A DNA stretch of 64,000 bases from Candidatus Kuenenia stuttgartensis. GTDB taxonomy: Bacteria > Planctomycetota > Planctomycetia > Planctomycetales > Planctomycetaceae. The DNA lies in assembly GCA_945861465.1 (NCBI GenBank), contig CAMAVB010000001.1, forward strand, positions 1 through 64,000. The letters are read 5' to 3'. The notes below the pieces were generated by a model. That model made no database searches. It saw nothing but the letters and a program-made list of their open reading frames with translations, and was not told the DNA's origin. The translations under genes and the position numbers were made by a program. Shown here piece after piece: positions 1-8,906 of this stretch; position 1 is the first letter of the stretch; the number at the start of each line of letters is the position of its first letter.

Positions 1-1
1 C

Positions 2-253
2 AAACTGTATCAGATTGAAATCGATAAACGCGAAGCCGAGGTTTCCGCGCGGCATGGTGAAAAAACCAAAATCGGTTTCGGCGGCCAGACAGTGCGCAAC
101 TATGTGCTGCATCCTGATCAGTTCGTCAAGGATGCACGGACAGGTACCAGGGTCGGCAATCCTCAACCGGTGCTCGATGGCGATCTGGATCTGTTTCTGG
201 AATCATATCTTCGCTGGACACTCGGAGGTTTGTCGACAGAAGAAAGTCTGTAA
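2..253 (+). CDS. prfB: Peptide chain release factor 2, C-terminal end (partial)
   Basis: The first 84 codons of the window, open from the left edge to TAA, read as the C-terminal part of RF2, which releases the finished protein at UGA and UAA codons. Seen: a lysine/glutamate-rich helix, then IGFGGQTVRNYVLHP, VKDARTG and VLDGDLDLFLESYLR in order, the usual RF2 end. The catalytic GGQ loop lies upstream, outside the window; the GGQ in this segment is not that loop. A methionine that appears near position 15 is in another frame. The gene runs convergently towards the coiled-coil membrane protein gene ending at 815. RF1 also shares this end region, but the YVLHP and LDGDLD wording favours RF2. The known RF2 autoregulatory frameshift site cannot be assessed because the 5' end is missing. 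Confidence 0.9.
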   Translation, partial: KLYQIEIDKREAEVSARHGEKTKIGFGGQTVRNYVLHPDQFVKDARTGTRVGNPQPVLDGDLDLFLESYLRWTLGGLSTEESL

Positions 254-410
254 TCGAAAAATGGACTCAGCAGCAATTCCAGCCGAGATGCAGTAGAATC
301 GAGGCGATTTATTGGGATCAGGGCGGATCAACCAGAACGCGACTGCCTCAGTGATGCTTGTCTGAACTGGCCAAATGAATCGAATTGCGTCACTCAGAGA
401 GTGACGAATA

Positions 411-437
411 CTTTGGGTTGCGGGCGAAGCCCGCGCC
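411..437. repeat. GCGGGCGAAGCCCGC palindrome, copy 1
   Basis: Reads CTTTGGGTTGCGGGCGAAGC then CCGCGCC. The same CTTTGGGTTGCGGGC string recurs at 40742-40768, and shorter versions lie at 660-679 and, inverted, at 27640-27669. Confidence 0.8.
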
Positions 438-518
438 AGGATTCTTCCGTATTACTAACAGTTAATTTCTTGTTCTCCCGCGAAGATTTACAGGCGTCTG
501 TTTTCAGAAGTCAGGTCC

Positions 519-602
519 GGCAGAAAAATGATCGGCAGAAAAATACAGACTTCGACTTAGTGTCTTTCTGCGATTCATTTTTCTGCCGTCAATTTTTCTG
601 CA
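519..602. repeat. GGCAGAAAAAT-unit inverted repeat, copy 1
   Basis: Two units of GGCAGAAAAATGA on the left face two inverted units (ATTTTTCTGCC and ATTTTTCTGC) on the right, so the strand can fold into a long hairpin. A diverged copy using GGCAGGAAAAT lies at 23473-23536. Confidence 0.7.
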
Positions 603-659
603 GCATGTGTTCCTGTCTGGATGACCCCGCTGTTCTTGTTTTCCCACTTCGACGATCGG

Positions 660-679
660 TTGTGGGCGAAGCCCGCGCT
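660..679. repeat. GGGCGAAGCCC palindrome, copy 2
   Basis: TTGTGGGCGAAGCCCGCGC is a near copy of the 411-437 palindrome, about 240 bp away in the same gap. Confidence 0.7.
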
Positions 680-814
680 GGGTATTCCGTGGTCCTAAAT
701 TGCGAACTGACCGAAATGATCGCGCGTGTGTCCGCACTGAACTGCGATCCCAGGACTCCGGCAGCGAGTGAATTGCGATCTTTGCGCGACATGGACGACT
801 GTGCCGGTTCAGCC

Positions 815-2311
815 TCACTCCGTGGGAGTTTTCGAATCCGTCTTGTCGTTAACTGCGTCCATTTCGCCGCCGTGAGGTCGGATCAGTTCGAAGTAGCGGC
901 GAATGGTTTGACGGTGACCCAGCGGGATGGATTCGGATTCAAGGGCCGATTCACTCAGTGCTTCATACTTGTCAGCCTTCTGGCGGTACTGGCGAACGGC
1001 CTCCTGTTCCTGTTCGGGATTCGTCGTCGTTTCGATATCGACATCGCCCGTGCCGGAATCCTGTCCGGTGAGTTTCATTTCCTGAGCGGTCTTTTGCTTT
1101 GCCGTTTTCTCGCCGGCAGAGTCTCCGGCACTGCCCTTGCCAGCTTTATTCCCGCCCTTTTTGTTGCCCGGTGCCTGATTCTTACATTCGCTTTCGCACT
1201 CAGATTTGCACTCACTCAGGCTTTGGCATTGCTTCTTCAGCAGATCAGAAAGTTTCTTCTTCTGTCCCTGCTTTTTGCACTCACCTGCCAGACCCTTCGC
1301 ACCGTCCCGGAACTTGCTCTTGTTTCCGGATGACAGCCCTTGAGTCATTTTCTCGAGTGCCTCTTTGACACTCTGCTTCTTGCTGCCTTCGCCAGAATTT
1401 TTCTGCGCCTGTTCAAGTTTTTCTGTGACCGCTTTCTCTGTCTTGCGATCCAGTTCCGGCATTTCCATCTTTGCCAGTTCCTCAGCCGCCTTCTCCATTT
1501 CCCCTTTGGCCATGGCTTGCCCGGCAGCAGCCATCGCTTCTGCCAGGGACAGGGCTTCGCCGATTTCCTGCATTTGTGCCTCGGAAGCCGGATCAGTCAA
1601 TTGCTGCTGCATCTCCTGCAGAGCCGCTTCCATTTCCGACAGCTTGGCCAGTGCTTCTTTGGGATCGAGACCTGGTTCGGTCAACTGTTCGAGTTGTTCG
1701 TTCAGTTCCTTCAGCAACTTCTCCAGTTCCGGATCGTTTTGCTCTTTCTGGAACTGTTCCAGGTCTTCCATTCCATCGGCGGCTTTAATCGCCTGCTGAG
1801 CGACTACATCGTTCGTTACGACAGACGCCACGAGTTGTTCCTGCGGGCCGGACAGCAGTGCGATCACCAGCGCCGCAACCGACATGATGACTCCCCAGCC
1901 CCAGGTCTTAGGCGCACGAATCGGAGCGACCTTTACAGGATCTACTGTCAGCAGGTGCTGCTCTGCATCTTCAATCTGCATTCGACGCAACGAGCCTTCT
2001 GACGGACTCTGCAGGAATTGCAGCGCGGTTTGAGCGCGATCTTTCAAATCGCAGCTAGTATCAATGTGCCGTGCTGCGGCCTGCAGAGTTCGTGACCTAA
2101 AGAGGGCGATGGTGATACCGGCAATGGCTGGGACGCAAACAGAGGCTGCCACCCAGATCCAGGAGAATGCCCCCTGAGTCAACAGGCGAGTCAACGCGAT
2201 CAAACATCCAGCGGCTCCACCCGCAAGCAACCCGGTCGAAGCACATTGCCAAAGCCACTGCCGCTGCTGACGAGTCTGAACGGCCTGAACTCGCTGTTGA
2301 ACGCTGTGCAT
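815..2311 (-). CDS. Membrane-anchored coiled-coil protein of the MoxR/vWA cluster
   Basis: Last gene of the minus-strand MoxR/DUF58/vWA group. The 498-residue product has two hydrophobic segments near the start (about residues 22-42 and 48-70) and a third near 137-155. A long Glu/Gln/Lys-rich coiled coil follows (about 180-330, with repeats such as QLEQL, ALQEMQQQL and AMAKGEMEKAAEELAK). Next come a Cys/Lys-rich stretch with CQSLSECKSECESECK (about 365-385), a Gly/Lys linker and a short C-terminal helix ending IRRYFELIRPHGG. The layout resembles the DUF4175-like or coiled-coil partners often found beside planctomycete vWA proteins; I infer a scaffold role at the cytoplasmic membrane. The start has no clear ribosome site. 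A 98-codon frame overlaps its 5' end (2200-2496), so the true N-terminus is uncertain. Confidence 0.75.
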   Translation of the reverse strand: MHSVQQRVQAVQTRQQRQWLWQCASTGLLAGGAAGCLIALTRLLTQGAFSWIWVAASVCVPAIAGITIALFRSRTLQAAARHIDTSCDLKDRAQTALQFLQSPSEGSLRRMQIEDAEQHLLTVDPVKVAPIRAPKTWGWGVIMSVAALVIALLSGPQEQLVASVVTNDVVAQQAIKAADGMEDLEQFQKEQNDPELEKLLKELNEQLEQLTEPGLDPKEALAKLSEMEAALQEMQQQLTDPASEAQMQEIGEALSLAEAMAAAGQAMAKGEMEKAAEELAKMEMPELDRKTEKAVTEKLEQAQKNSGEGSKKQSVKEALEKMTQGLSSGNKSKFRDGAKGLAGECKKQGQKKKLSDLLKKQCQSLSECKSECESECKNQAPGNKKGGNKAGKGSAGDSAGEKTAKQKTAQEMKLTGQDSGTGDVDIETTTNPEQEQEAVRQYRQKADKYEALSESALESESIPLGHRQTIRRYFELIRPHGGEMDAVNDKTDSKTPTE

Positions 2312-2554
2312 TTTGCTAATCCCGGATTCGACTTCAAACTTTCTTCCATCAGCCGGTACGCATTAGCGTCCGGTTTCCTGAAAACTTCTGCACAACCGGG
2401 TGCTAACGCACTGCGGCTGATACAAGTTGCGATCAAAGCAACCAATTCCTGAATAGTATCGCCCGACAATCCACTTTGACAGACACTTTGTCGCACTTCG
2501 AACCGACTTCATGCCTCAAAGTTCTGCAATTCACCACTTTTTAGCCCTCCAGCG

Positions 2555-2605
2555 CCGGCCAATTTGTGAATTTGTAGGGTGTGACAAGCGGCAGCGCTGG
2601 CACCC
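2555..2605. repeat. Truncated GTAGGGTG element (left half)
   Basis: GGCCAATTTGTGAATTTGTAGGGTGTGACAAGCG matches the left arm of the full element around 37510-37620, including its outer GGCCAGTTTGTGAA flank. The right arm is missing and another palindrome follows immediately. Confidence 0.65.
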
Positions 2606-2631
2606 CAGTGCATTGTCAACCGTGCTTTGAT

Positions 2632-2694
2632 GTGTGCCACTGGCTCTGCCAGTATTCTCCATCGCCATGAAGCACTGGCAGAGCCAGTGGCACA
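2632..2694. repeat. 22-bp perfect inverted repeat (CCACTGGCTCTGCCAGT stem)
   Basis: GTGTGCCACTGGCTCTGCCA at 2632 onward is repeated exactly inverted at 2673-2694, separated by 19 bp. Each arm is itself partly palindromic (CTGGC/GCCAG), so smaller hairpins can form inside it. Confidence 0.85.
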
Positions 2695-2739
2695 CAAACC
2701 ATCACTGACCGAGCACTGGACCTGTCTAGCTTCTAGCTT

Positions 2740-5388
2740 CTAGACTCTCGATGCCACGGACCGACCTTTTTTCATCGGCAAATGCAGCGCAAAATCGATT
2801 CTTCTCAGGGCAACATCCATTACTAAAAGGAACGCCGCGACTGTCAGCAGCCACGGCCACAACGGCGTTGGTCTGCTTGTCCACTCATTGGGACGGTCGA
2901 AAACTTTCGCAGGTTCCGGATTAAACTGACCGCCGGAAACGGTGGCAATTTCCTTCAGCAGAGTCTCGTTAGTCGGCTGGATGCGGAGTTCATCGCTGTA
3001 GCCAACCATCAGGCCTCGCGACTGGCGATACAGCACTTGCCCGTCTTTTTTCAGAGCAATCTCCATGTTGTACGCACCCGGCTGCAGTGTCGCGAAGTCT
3101 GCCGCATAACGACCTGGAGCCGTTTGTTTCAGAGCTGATTTTTCGCGTCGCAGCGACGGATTGATGATTGTCATTTCGACTTCGGAATTATTCAGAAACT
3201 GTCCAATTTCACTGACCGCATCGACGGAAATGGCAGTCCTTTTTCCGTCTCGCAACGTTGCCACCTGAATGCCCTTCGTGTCACTCTTTCGCATCGTCTG
3301 ACGCACAACCTGCGTCCAGAATTTGCCGTAACCCGGCCATGTCAGCCATTCGGCCGACCAACGACTTTTGGCATCGGAAGTGAACGCGGCCGTCATGCCA
3401 AGACCGTATCTCCACCATGCGAGAAGCGGATCGCCTTTTTCTGTCGCGAGGATCACTTCACACGTCGGTTTGGGTCGAGTCATTACGTAACCCAGCAGAA
3501 ACGGCGCAGATTCGAAATCGATTTCGGCGAGAGCTCGAGTGGCTCGTACGACCTGTGGGACGAAAGGTTGTTCATCAATGGCCGACTTACTGGCGGTGAC
3601 GGTCTCCTTGGCGAAAATCTGCGGAACCTGGGCCGGGTCTTCAGCAAGGTAATATCGACCTTTGCCAATGCGGGCGATCGATTCCAGCAGCTCTGTATCG
3701 GTCGAGCCATCTCCGCCAACGGCAACTGTCGAGACCGTCATCTTCGCTGAGACCATCTGCTGAGCCATGCCTTCGAAGTCGCCGGAATTGGAAATTCCGT
3801 CCGTCAGCATGATCACATGCTTCAGCTTGGCGGACGTAGAATTCAGAATCTCAAACGACATCTCCATCGCAGGGTACATGCTTGTCCCGCCGCCCGATTC
3901 AACTCTGGCAATTTCATCGCTGATCTTGCCCTTGTTGCTGGCGGACTGCATTTCGCTGATCACGTAAGTTTGATCGTCAAACGCCAGTACGGCCACCTGA
4001 TCGCGATTGCCGAGCAGTTCGACGGCGGATCGAGCTGCCGTCTTTGCCATTTCCAGTTTGTCGCCGTCCATTGAGCCCGAACGGTCGATGACCAGCACCA
4101 TACCGAGCGACGGTTTCTCTTTTTCCTTTTCGAAGTCGCTGCGAACCGGCAAAATTTCTTCGAGCGTGCTTTTGTAGTAGCCTCCCAGACCAAACGACTG
4201 TTCGCCGCCGAGCATGATGAAGCCACCGCCGAGTTCCTGCACATACGTGCGGGCAATCTCCATCTGCTGCTGAGTCAGCGCAGTGGCAGGAACGTTGGAC
4301 AATATCAGCAGCTCATAATTCTGAAGCCCGGCGAGCGAATCGGGCATGCCCTGAGGCGGACGCACATCGACCTGAATGCCTTCGTCTTCAAGAGCATAGG
4401 CAAGTTCCCGAATCAGGTTGGGATCACTTTCGATGATCAGAACTCGCGGTTTTCCCGCCGTGTAAACCAGTCCGGAGTCTGCATTGTTGTCCAGCAGCGT
4501 GTCCTGTTTCAATCCGGACAACCGGACTTTGAATGCCGCCATGCGATCGCGATCGACGGATTGCTGAAAGCGAAATTTGTTCTCGCCCGTCTTGAATTTG
4601 CGCGTCTCGCTGATCACCTTGTGATCGCCGCGAAAAACTTCGACCAGACCTTCGTCGTCGTGGTTTGACGAGATCGTCACATCGACAAAGAACGGTTCAC
4701 CTTCGCGTACTTCAGCAGGCACGCTGACTTCGGAAACCTGTACTTCGGGCTCGGTTCGCGTGGGAAGGGAAATCGTCGAAACGGGAACACGGCTTCCTGA
4801 GGCCGCAGCGGTCGCATTTCCTTCGGTCTGATTGCCGTCGGTCAGCAACACAATCTGTGGCACATATCCCGGGGGCATATAACCAGCCGCCGCTTCAATC
4901 GCCGCTGCTAAATTTGTTCCATCTCGCCGTGCCGTGTCTGCCAAAGAGCCAGCAGGACCGGTCGTGCCCGCCTGTGTCAAATCCGGTTTCTGCTTTCCCA
5001 TCAGCGACGGGCGAGCACCAAATTCCACGGGGTCTTCCTGCACACTTCCGACCGCCGCTGCAAACGGAAGATACGCGACTCGATGTGATCCCTTCTTCTC
5101 AGCCGCTTGCTTAAGGAATTCGGTCGCTGTCTTCTCGGCGTTCTCGCCAACGCTCGAGCTTTGGTCAACGACAAACAACACGAACTGTTCGTTCGTTCGA
5201 TGCAGCCACGTCAGCCCGGCCAATGCCAGCACCAGCAGGAGTCCAACGACCGATCGAGTCACCAGCGAAGCAATCCGCTGCGGACGCGGAAAGTCGCTGA
5301 GACTTCGAACAAATCCAACGCCAAGCACAATCGCGATCGGAACAATCAGGATCAGCAGCGTTGGTCGAGTGAATTCGAATGGAATCAT
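2740..5388 (-). CDS. Membrane protein with two vWA domains and a GATase1-like domain
   Basis: The 882-residue product starts with two hydrophobic segments (about 6-28 and 38-58). A first vWA domain follows with the metal site VDQSSS near residue 75. An immunoglobulin-like stretch and a class I glutamine-amidotransferase-like domain come next (RVLIIESDPN to QELGGGFIMLGGEQSFG, about 300-410). A second vWA domain has a complete DxSGS site (VIDRSGSMDG, about residue 440), and a C-terminal membrane helix (LWPWLLTVAAFLLVM) ends the chain. The start was set at the ATG two bases after the stop of the preceding gene; a longer reading would overlap that gene by 19 codons. Proteins of this layout belong to Bat/MoxR-type clusters; a role in envelope integrity or protein assembly is inference. 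Confidence 0.88.
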   Translation of the reverse strand: MIPFEFTRPTLLILIVPIAIVLGVGFVRSLSDFPRPQRIASLVTRSVVGLLLVLALAGLTWLHRTNEQFVLFVVDQSSSVGENAEKTATEFLKQAAEKKGSHRVAYLPFAAAVGSVQEDPVEFGARPSLMGKQKPDLTQAGTTGPAGSLADTARRDGTNLAAAIEAAAGYMPPGYVPQIVLLTDGNQTEGNATAAASGSRVPVSTISLPTRTEPEVQVSEVSVPAEVREGEPFFVDVTISSNHDDEGLVEVFRGDHKVISETRKFKTGENKFRFQQSVDRDRMAAFKVRLSGLKQDTLLDNNADSGLVYTAGKPRVLIIESDPNLIRELAYALEDEGIQVDVRPPQGMPDSLAGLQNYELLILSNVPATALTQQQMEIARTYVQELGGGFIMLGGEQSFGLGGYYKSTLEEILPVRSDFEKEKEKPSLGMVLVIDRSGSMDGDKLEMAKTAARSAVELLGNRDQVAVLAFDDQTYVISEMQSASNKGKISDEIARVESGGGTSMYPAMEMSFEILNSTSAKLKHVIMLTDGISNSGDFEGMAQQMVSAKMTVSTVAVGGDGSTDTELLESIARIGKGRYYLAEDPAQVPQIFAKETVTASKSAIDEQPFVPQVVRATRALAEIDFESAPFLLGYVMTRPKPTCEVILATEKGDPLLAWWRYGLGMTAAFTSDAKSRWSAEWLTWPGYGKFWTQVVRQTMRKSDTKGIQVATLRDGKRTAISVDAVSEIGQFLNNSEVEMTIINPSLRREKSALKQTAPGRYAADFATLQPGAYNMEIALKKDGQVLYRQSRGLMVGYSDELRIQPTNETLLKEIATVSGGQFNPEPAKVFDRPNEWTSRPTPLWPWLLTVAAFLLVMDVALRRIDFALHLPMKKGRSVASRV

Positions 5389-5390
5389 GG

Positions 5391-7469
5391 CTAAGAAATA
5401 AATCTCCTCTGATACAGAAACCATTCCACTGACGTCAGCACGCATGCCAGAATGATCAGGTAAAACCAGAGCGGCTTGCCGAACCAGCCTGCCATGATTG
5501 TTTTCGATTCAGGCGAATCGAGCAGTTCTTTCAACGGACGCAGATCGGTTTCGCGTTCACTTGCAAGATTCACGGCGACTTCTGCCAGTGAATCGATTTC
5601 CGGTCCTTCGACCTTTTTGGCAGTCGTTGGCCCGGTCGCAGTCAGCTTCCAGAGTCCGATTTCATTCAATGGCCCCACAGTGACCAAAGACGAATCGGAT
5701 TCAATGTCGGATGGTTTCGAAACAGCAACGCTTGATATCTTCTGCAGAGGAGATTGCAACGAGACATTTGCCGCTTTTGTTGTGACCGCCAGTGTGGTCA
5801 CCACACCCGTCGGAACGGACGCTTGCAACTCGCCGGTTGTTCCGGAGAACCAGCCGAGCGAATTGGCGACCATGATCGGGAACGCTGTGCGAAACGCCAG
5901 ATCGCTGCTGTCAAGACTGACGCTGAGTGCCAGGCATTTGCCATTCGGGCGTTTGACTTCGGCAAAGACGATTTCGCCGGACAAAGTCTTCGCAAGTGAA
6001 TGCGGCGGAGTCTTGAACTGCAATTGCCGGGCCTGTGGAATCAGCACATTGTCGAGGCGAATATGATTCATCAGCGGCGACGCCTTGTCCTGATCGGTCA
6101 CGATTGGATTCTCCAGCACTTCGCCCTGATCCCATTGATCGCAACTGCCAATGGAATCGATCGCAAAGACGTTGCCAGACGGCAGTGTGGCGGGCAACGG
6201 ACCATGCAGAACAATGATCGAATCCAAAGGCCACTGTTCCGGAAAATCTTTCCGGACGGTGACTTCCACAAGCGGGTTTGCTTCAAACACTTTCTGCAGG
6301 AACAGATTGCCCGGAGAAACCACGAGAACCTTCTGCGTCTTTCTGGCCGGCAGCAGCGCCCAGGCAGAATTGTCGGTTGACAGCAGATCCAACTCACTTG
6401 AGGTGGTCGAGCCAGAGACCTTTGTGTTTTCCGCCGCTGCCGCCGCGATTTCATCGACGGTGCCTGCGACGATTTGGGTCAACACTGCCTTTAACGGGCC
6501 GCCGTCGAGTGTCGTCTTTTCGATCGAGCGACTCCAGAGTTCTTCCGGCTTCAGCTTGAGCGAAATCACGTCCACAGGGATGTCGTTCAGAGTCAATTCC
6601 AGACGGCAGGCCACGGGCGACGTGGAGGCATTTTTTACGGACGCAAGAATCTCGTAGCCCAGCGGATCGATCAGACTTCGTCTCACCTGAAGCTGCGTGA
6701 TTCCAATGTTGGGAGCTTCGGTTGCGAACAGACGATACTCCACGGGCGACGGTTCGTTCATGTTTTCCACGGGCTGTTCCGGCGGCGTTTCTTTACTCGC
6801 TGATTTTTCAGCGACGTCAGCCACAGCAGTCGTGGGATCAGTCGGCAGGGCTTGTTTATCGCTGTCGGTCAGTCCGACGGCTTCGACGCAGCCATCCGTC
6901 ATGACGAGCACCTGGCCATGAGGATGTTCGCCGATCAACCGACGTCCCAGTTCAATCGCAGTGGTCAACGACGTGGGATTGTCTGAGAATTCAATCCCGT
7001 TGATGGCGTCTCGCAGCGTCGGAGCGTGGCCGGTCATACCAACGACCACTTCCGGAGTGCTCCCGGCCAGTACGATTGCTACCTCATCTCGAAACCGCAG
7101 GCCGTCGATGAGTTCCAGCGCACCGTTCTTTGCAGCATCGAGCCTCGTCGGTTTCACATCGGTGGCTCGCATGCTGGCGGAATTGTCAATGACGATCACC
7201 AGTCGCCGAGCCTGCAGCAACTGCCATGAGAAGTACGGATCTGCAATGGCGAGCACAATGAACAGCAACAACAGCAACTGCAGCAGCAGCGACAGCAGGT
7301 GCCGAAAATGCTGCCAGATGGATCGAGGCGGCTTCTCTTCGTAAATCTGTTTCCAGAAAAGATTGGTCGATACGGGCACGCGCCGCAGCCTGACTTTCAG
7401 GATGTACAAAGCAATGATCGGCAGCGCGAGGGCGGCCAGAGTCAGTGCGATGGGGAGTGCGAAGGACAT
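5391..7469 (-). CDS. BatA-like vWA-domain membrane protein
   Basis: The 692-residue product opens with the BatA-type N-terminus: a hydrophobic helix (LPIALTLAALALPIIALYIL), a basic loop, then a Leu-rich helix (LLSLLLQLLLLLFIVLAIA). The vWA domain follows with a DxSxS metal site (VIDNSASM, about residue 95) and a TDG motif (VLVMTDGCVEA). The middle is an unassigned beta-rich periplasmic part, and a C-terminal helix (LWFYLIILACVLTSVEWFLY) re-enters the membrane. It lies 2 bp upstream of the next vWA gene, so the pair is almost certainly co-transcribed and possibly translationally coupled. An AGAGGAG about 15 bp before the downstream ATG lies inside this gene's 3' end. Confidence 0.9.
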   Translation of the reverse strand: MSFALPIALTLAALALPIIALYILKVRLRRVPVSTNLFWKQIYEEKPPRSIWQHFRHLLSLLLQLLLLLFIVLAIADPYFSWQLLQARRLVIVIDNSASMRATDVKPTRLDAAKNGALELIDGLRFRDEVAIVLAGSTPEVVVGMTGHAPTLRDAINGIEFSDNPTSLTTAIELGRRLIGEHPHGQVLVMTDGCVEAVGLTDSDKQALPTDPTTAVADVAEKSASKETPPEQPVENMNEPSPVEYRLFATEAPNIGITQLQVRRSLIDPLGYEILASVKNASTSPVACRLELTLNDIPVDVISLKLKPEELWSRSIEKTTLDGGPLKAVLTQIVAGTVDEIAAAAAENTKVSGSTTSSELDLLSTDNSAWALLPARKTQKVLVVSPGNLFLQKVFEANPLVEVTVRKDFPEQWPLDSIIVLHGPLPATLPSGNVFAIDSIGSCDQWDQGEVLENPIVTDQDKASPLMNHIRLDNVLIPQARQLQFKTPPHSLAKTLSGEIVFAEVKRPNGKCLALSVSLDSSDLAFRTAFPIMVANSLGWFSGTTGELQASVPTGVVTTLAVTTKAANVSLQSPLQKISSVAVSKPSDIESDSSLVTVGPLNEIGLWKLTATGPTTAKKVEGPEIDSLAEVAVNLASERETDLRPLKELLDSPESKTIMAGWFGKPLWFYLIILACVLTSVEWFLYQRRFIS

Positions 7470-7666
7470 GTCTTATGTTTATTGGAAAAGATGTTCGCTT
7501 AAGGACCGGCGAAGAAATAACTGTCGTCTTCCGGACGTGGGGCACGTTTTCAACGTGCCCGGCACGATGGAATCGTGCCCCACCCATTTCTGTCTCAGTC
7601 CCAAGCCTACGAAAGAAAAAAAGAAACACAGAAAATCCCGCCGACGGAGCGGCGGGGCTACGTTAG
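7470..7666. other. Intergenic gap between DUF58 and BatA-like genes with repeat
   Basis: Holds the double palindrome at 7533-7602 plus a Gly/Arg-rich remainder. The presence of a repeat inside an otherwise compact gene group suggests later insertion. Confidence 0.6.
7533..7602. repeat. Double palindrome GGGGCACG/CGTGCCC, copy 1
   Basis: Two adjacent hairpins (GGGGCACGTTTTCAACGTGCCC and GGCACGATGGAATCGTGCC) followed by CCATTTCTGTCTCAG. A close copy including the same tail lies inside the giant TPR gene at 17532-17602. Confidence 0.85.
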
Positions 7667-8542
7667 TTACCGACCGGCACCGGATGCTCTCATCATCCTC
7701 ATGATTAAGTCATCGAATCGAATCACTGACGGCGACTGAGTACAGCCCAGCGCATATGTGTGACAGTAATCTCGTACTGCGGTCTGGTGGTCCGAAAATA
7801 ACTGCTTGTACATTTTCAGATTACGCTCTGTCACCGTAACTTTTCGCACGGACTCCGTTTCGATATCGACGAGTTCTGCGTCACCGAGCAACGCAGGGTT
7901 CGCTTCCGTGGGGTCATGCAACTGAATCACGTGAGCATCAAAACGGCGATAACGAAGCTGATCGAGTCCTCGCTGGAAGCCGTGTTCGTCGAAGAGATCA
8001 CTGACGACGACGGCCAAGCCTGTTCGGACACCTCGGTGGAGCAATCCCTGGACGGCTTTTTCCAGATTCGTATCTTCGCCAGAGGCAGGCAACTCTTCTA
8101 AAAATTTCATGATCGGCAGAATGCGAGCCTTTCCGCGTGTGACCGGCAGTTCCGCTATGACTCCGTTCGCATAGGCAATGATGGCGATGCGATCCAGATC
8201 AGCGAGCGCGATGTAAGCGAGAGCGGCGACCAGGTGTCGGGCGAGATCGAACTTGGGCGGATTCCCAAAGGCCATGCTGCGGGAACAGTCGATCATCAGA
8301 TAGACGTGCAGGTCCTGCTCTTCCTGGAACCGCTTGAGTAGAAGGTCTCCGTGACGAGCGTAGACGTTCCAGTCAAGATACCGCAGGTCATCGCCGGTCG
8401 TGTATTCACGGTGGTCGGAAAATTCGATTCCCGATCCCATCTGCATCGTACGCCTCTGAGCCAGCAACTGACCACGGAACACACGTTTCGAAATAATCGA
8501 AAGGTATTCAAGGCGAGTCAGAAAGTCGGACGGAAAGAGCAT
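7667..8542 (-). CDS. DUF58 domain protein (vWA-like fold)
   Basis: 291 residues, the normal size for DUF58 proteins. The family signature is plain: GSGIEFSDHREYTTGDDLRY followed by LDWNVYAR (about residues 37-64), then a vWA-like site IDCSRSMAFG (about 86) and the late VVVSDLFDEHG. DUF58 proteins accompany MoxR ATPases in nearly all bacteria; they are thought to be partners or substrates of the ATPase in metal insertion or assembly of vWA proteins. No membrane helix is present, unlike many DUF58 proteins, so this is a soluble type. It sits between the MoxR gene (upstream, 364-bp gap with repeats) and the BatA-like gene. The start at 8542 lacks a strong ribosome site but agrees with the usual N-terminus. 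Confidence 0.92.
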   Translation of the reverse strand: MLFPSDFLTRLEYLSIISKRVFRGQLLAQRRTMQMGSGIEFSDHREYTTGDDLRYLDWNVYARHGDLLLKRFQEEQDLHVYLMIDCSRSMAFGNPPKFDLARHLVAALAYIALADLDRIAIIAYANGVIAELPVTRGKARILPIMKFLEELPASGEDTNLEKAVQGLLHRGVRTGLAVVVSDLFDEHGFQRGLDQLRYRRFDAHVIQLHDPTEANPALLGDAELVDIETESVRKVTVTERNLKMYKQLFSDHQTAVRDYCHTYALGCTQSPSVIRFDDLIMRMMRASGAGR

Positions 8543-8560
8543 GGGGAAATCGCAGGGTTT

Positions 8561-8885
8561 ACCACGGAATACACTGAATACACGGAAGAATCGCAGGAAA
8601 GCAAAGAAGAAGTAAGGAGGACAAATAGGGGGGAGGATGATTTAGCGGGCGATGCGTTCGATTTGGACTCCGCGAGTTGAGAGACTGACTTTAACTCCAA
8701 CACGCACCTCGGATTGCGTACGACTCGCCTTCGTAGATTATTCTTCACGCGGTGCGAATTGACAATGGCGAGCGGCTGGGCGTGAGCCCTCCGTGGCCCC
8801 TGCATGAACACACGGAGGGCTGACGCCCAGCCGCTCGCCGCTGCCTCTTTCTGCGTTTCCTTTCCGTGTATTCTGTGGTTCCACC
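8561..8885. repeat. ACCACGGAATACAC inverted arms bracketing another palindrome
   Basis: ACCACGGAATACACTGAATA at 8561 and its inverted counterpart TTCCGTGTATTCTGTGGTT at 8862. A related but distinct inverted repeat (AACCACAGATAAACAC) is found at 55955-56030. Confidence 0.65.
8768..8839. repeat. GGCGAGCGG-ended palindrome, copy 1
   Basis: GGCGAGCGGCTGGGCGTGAG with CCCTCCGTG on the left mirrors CACGGAGGGCTGACGCCCAG plus CCGCTCGCC on the right, leaving a loop of about 14 bp. Confidence 0.85.
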
Positions 8886-8906
8886 TGTGATTCCAGCAAG
8901 CATTGT

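Larger units (their letters stand above)
254..814. other. Intergenic region with dispersed palindromes, no gene
   Basis: This 561-bp gap separates convergent genes. It holds two GCGGGC-GAA-GCCCGC palindromes (411-437 and 660-679) and a long AT-rich inverted repeat built from GGCAGAAAAATGA units (519-602). Several open frames cross it on both strands, but their compositions follow the repeats and they resemble no protein I know. Confidence 0.7.
2312..2739. other. Intergenic region with two palindromic elements
   Basis: This 428-bp space lies between the coiled-coil gene and the upstream vWA gene. It contains a half copy of the GTAGGGTG element (2555-2605) directly followed by a 22-bp perfect inverted repeat (2632-2694). 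The part next to the coiled-coil gene (2312-2496) is open on the minus strand but unrecognised. Confidence 0.6.
8543..8906. other. Intergenic gap MoxR-DUF58 with nested repeats
   Basis: An inverted pair of ACCACGGAATACACTGAAT-type arms (8561-8588 and 8862-8885) brackets a GGCGAGCGG-ended palindrome (8768-8839). The rest is AG-rich and shows no gene. Confidence 0.65.

Noticed and set aside
401-1333. 310-codon open frame on the plus strand
   Set aside because: It lies partly over repeats and then opposite the coiled-coil membrane protein gene. The product shows no recognisable domain and follows the antisense of an established gene.
2200-2496. 98-codon minus-strand frame overlapping the 5' end of the coiled-coil membrane protein gene
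   Set aside because: It could be a small gene or a frameshifted N-terminus (its SLKSNPGLAK part leads to the start of the main gene), but without homologues I cannot choose, so it is only mentioned.
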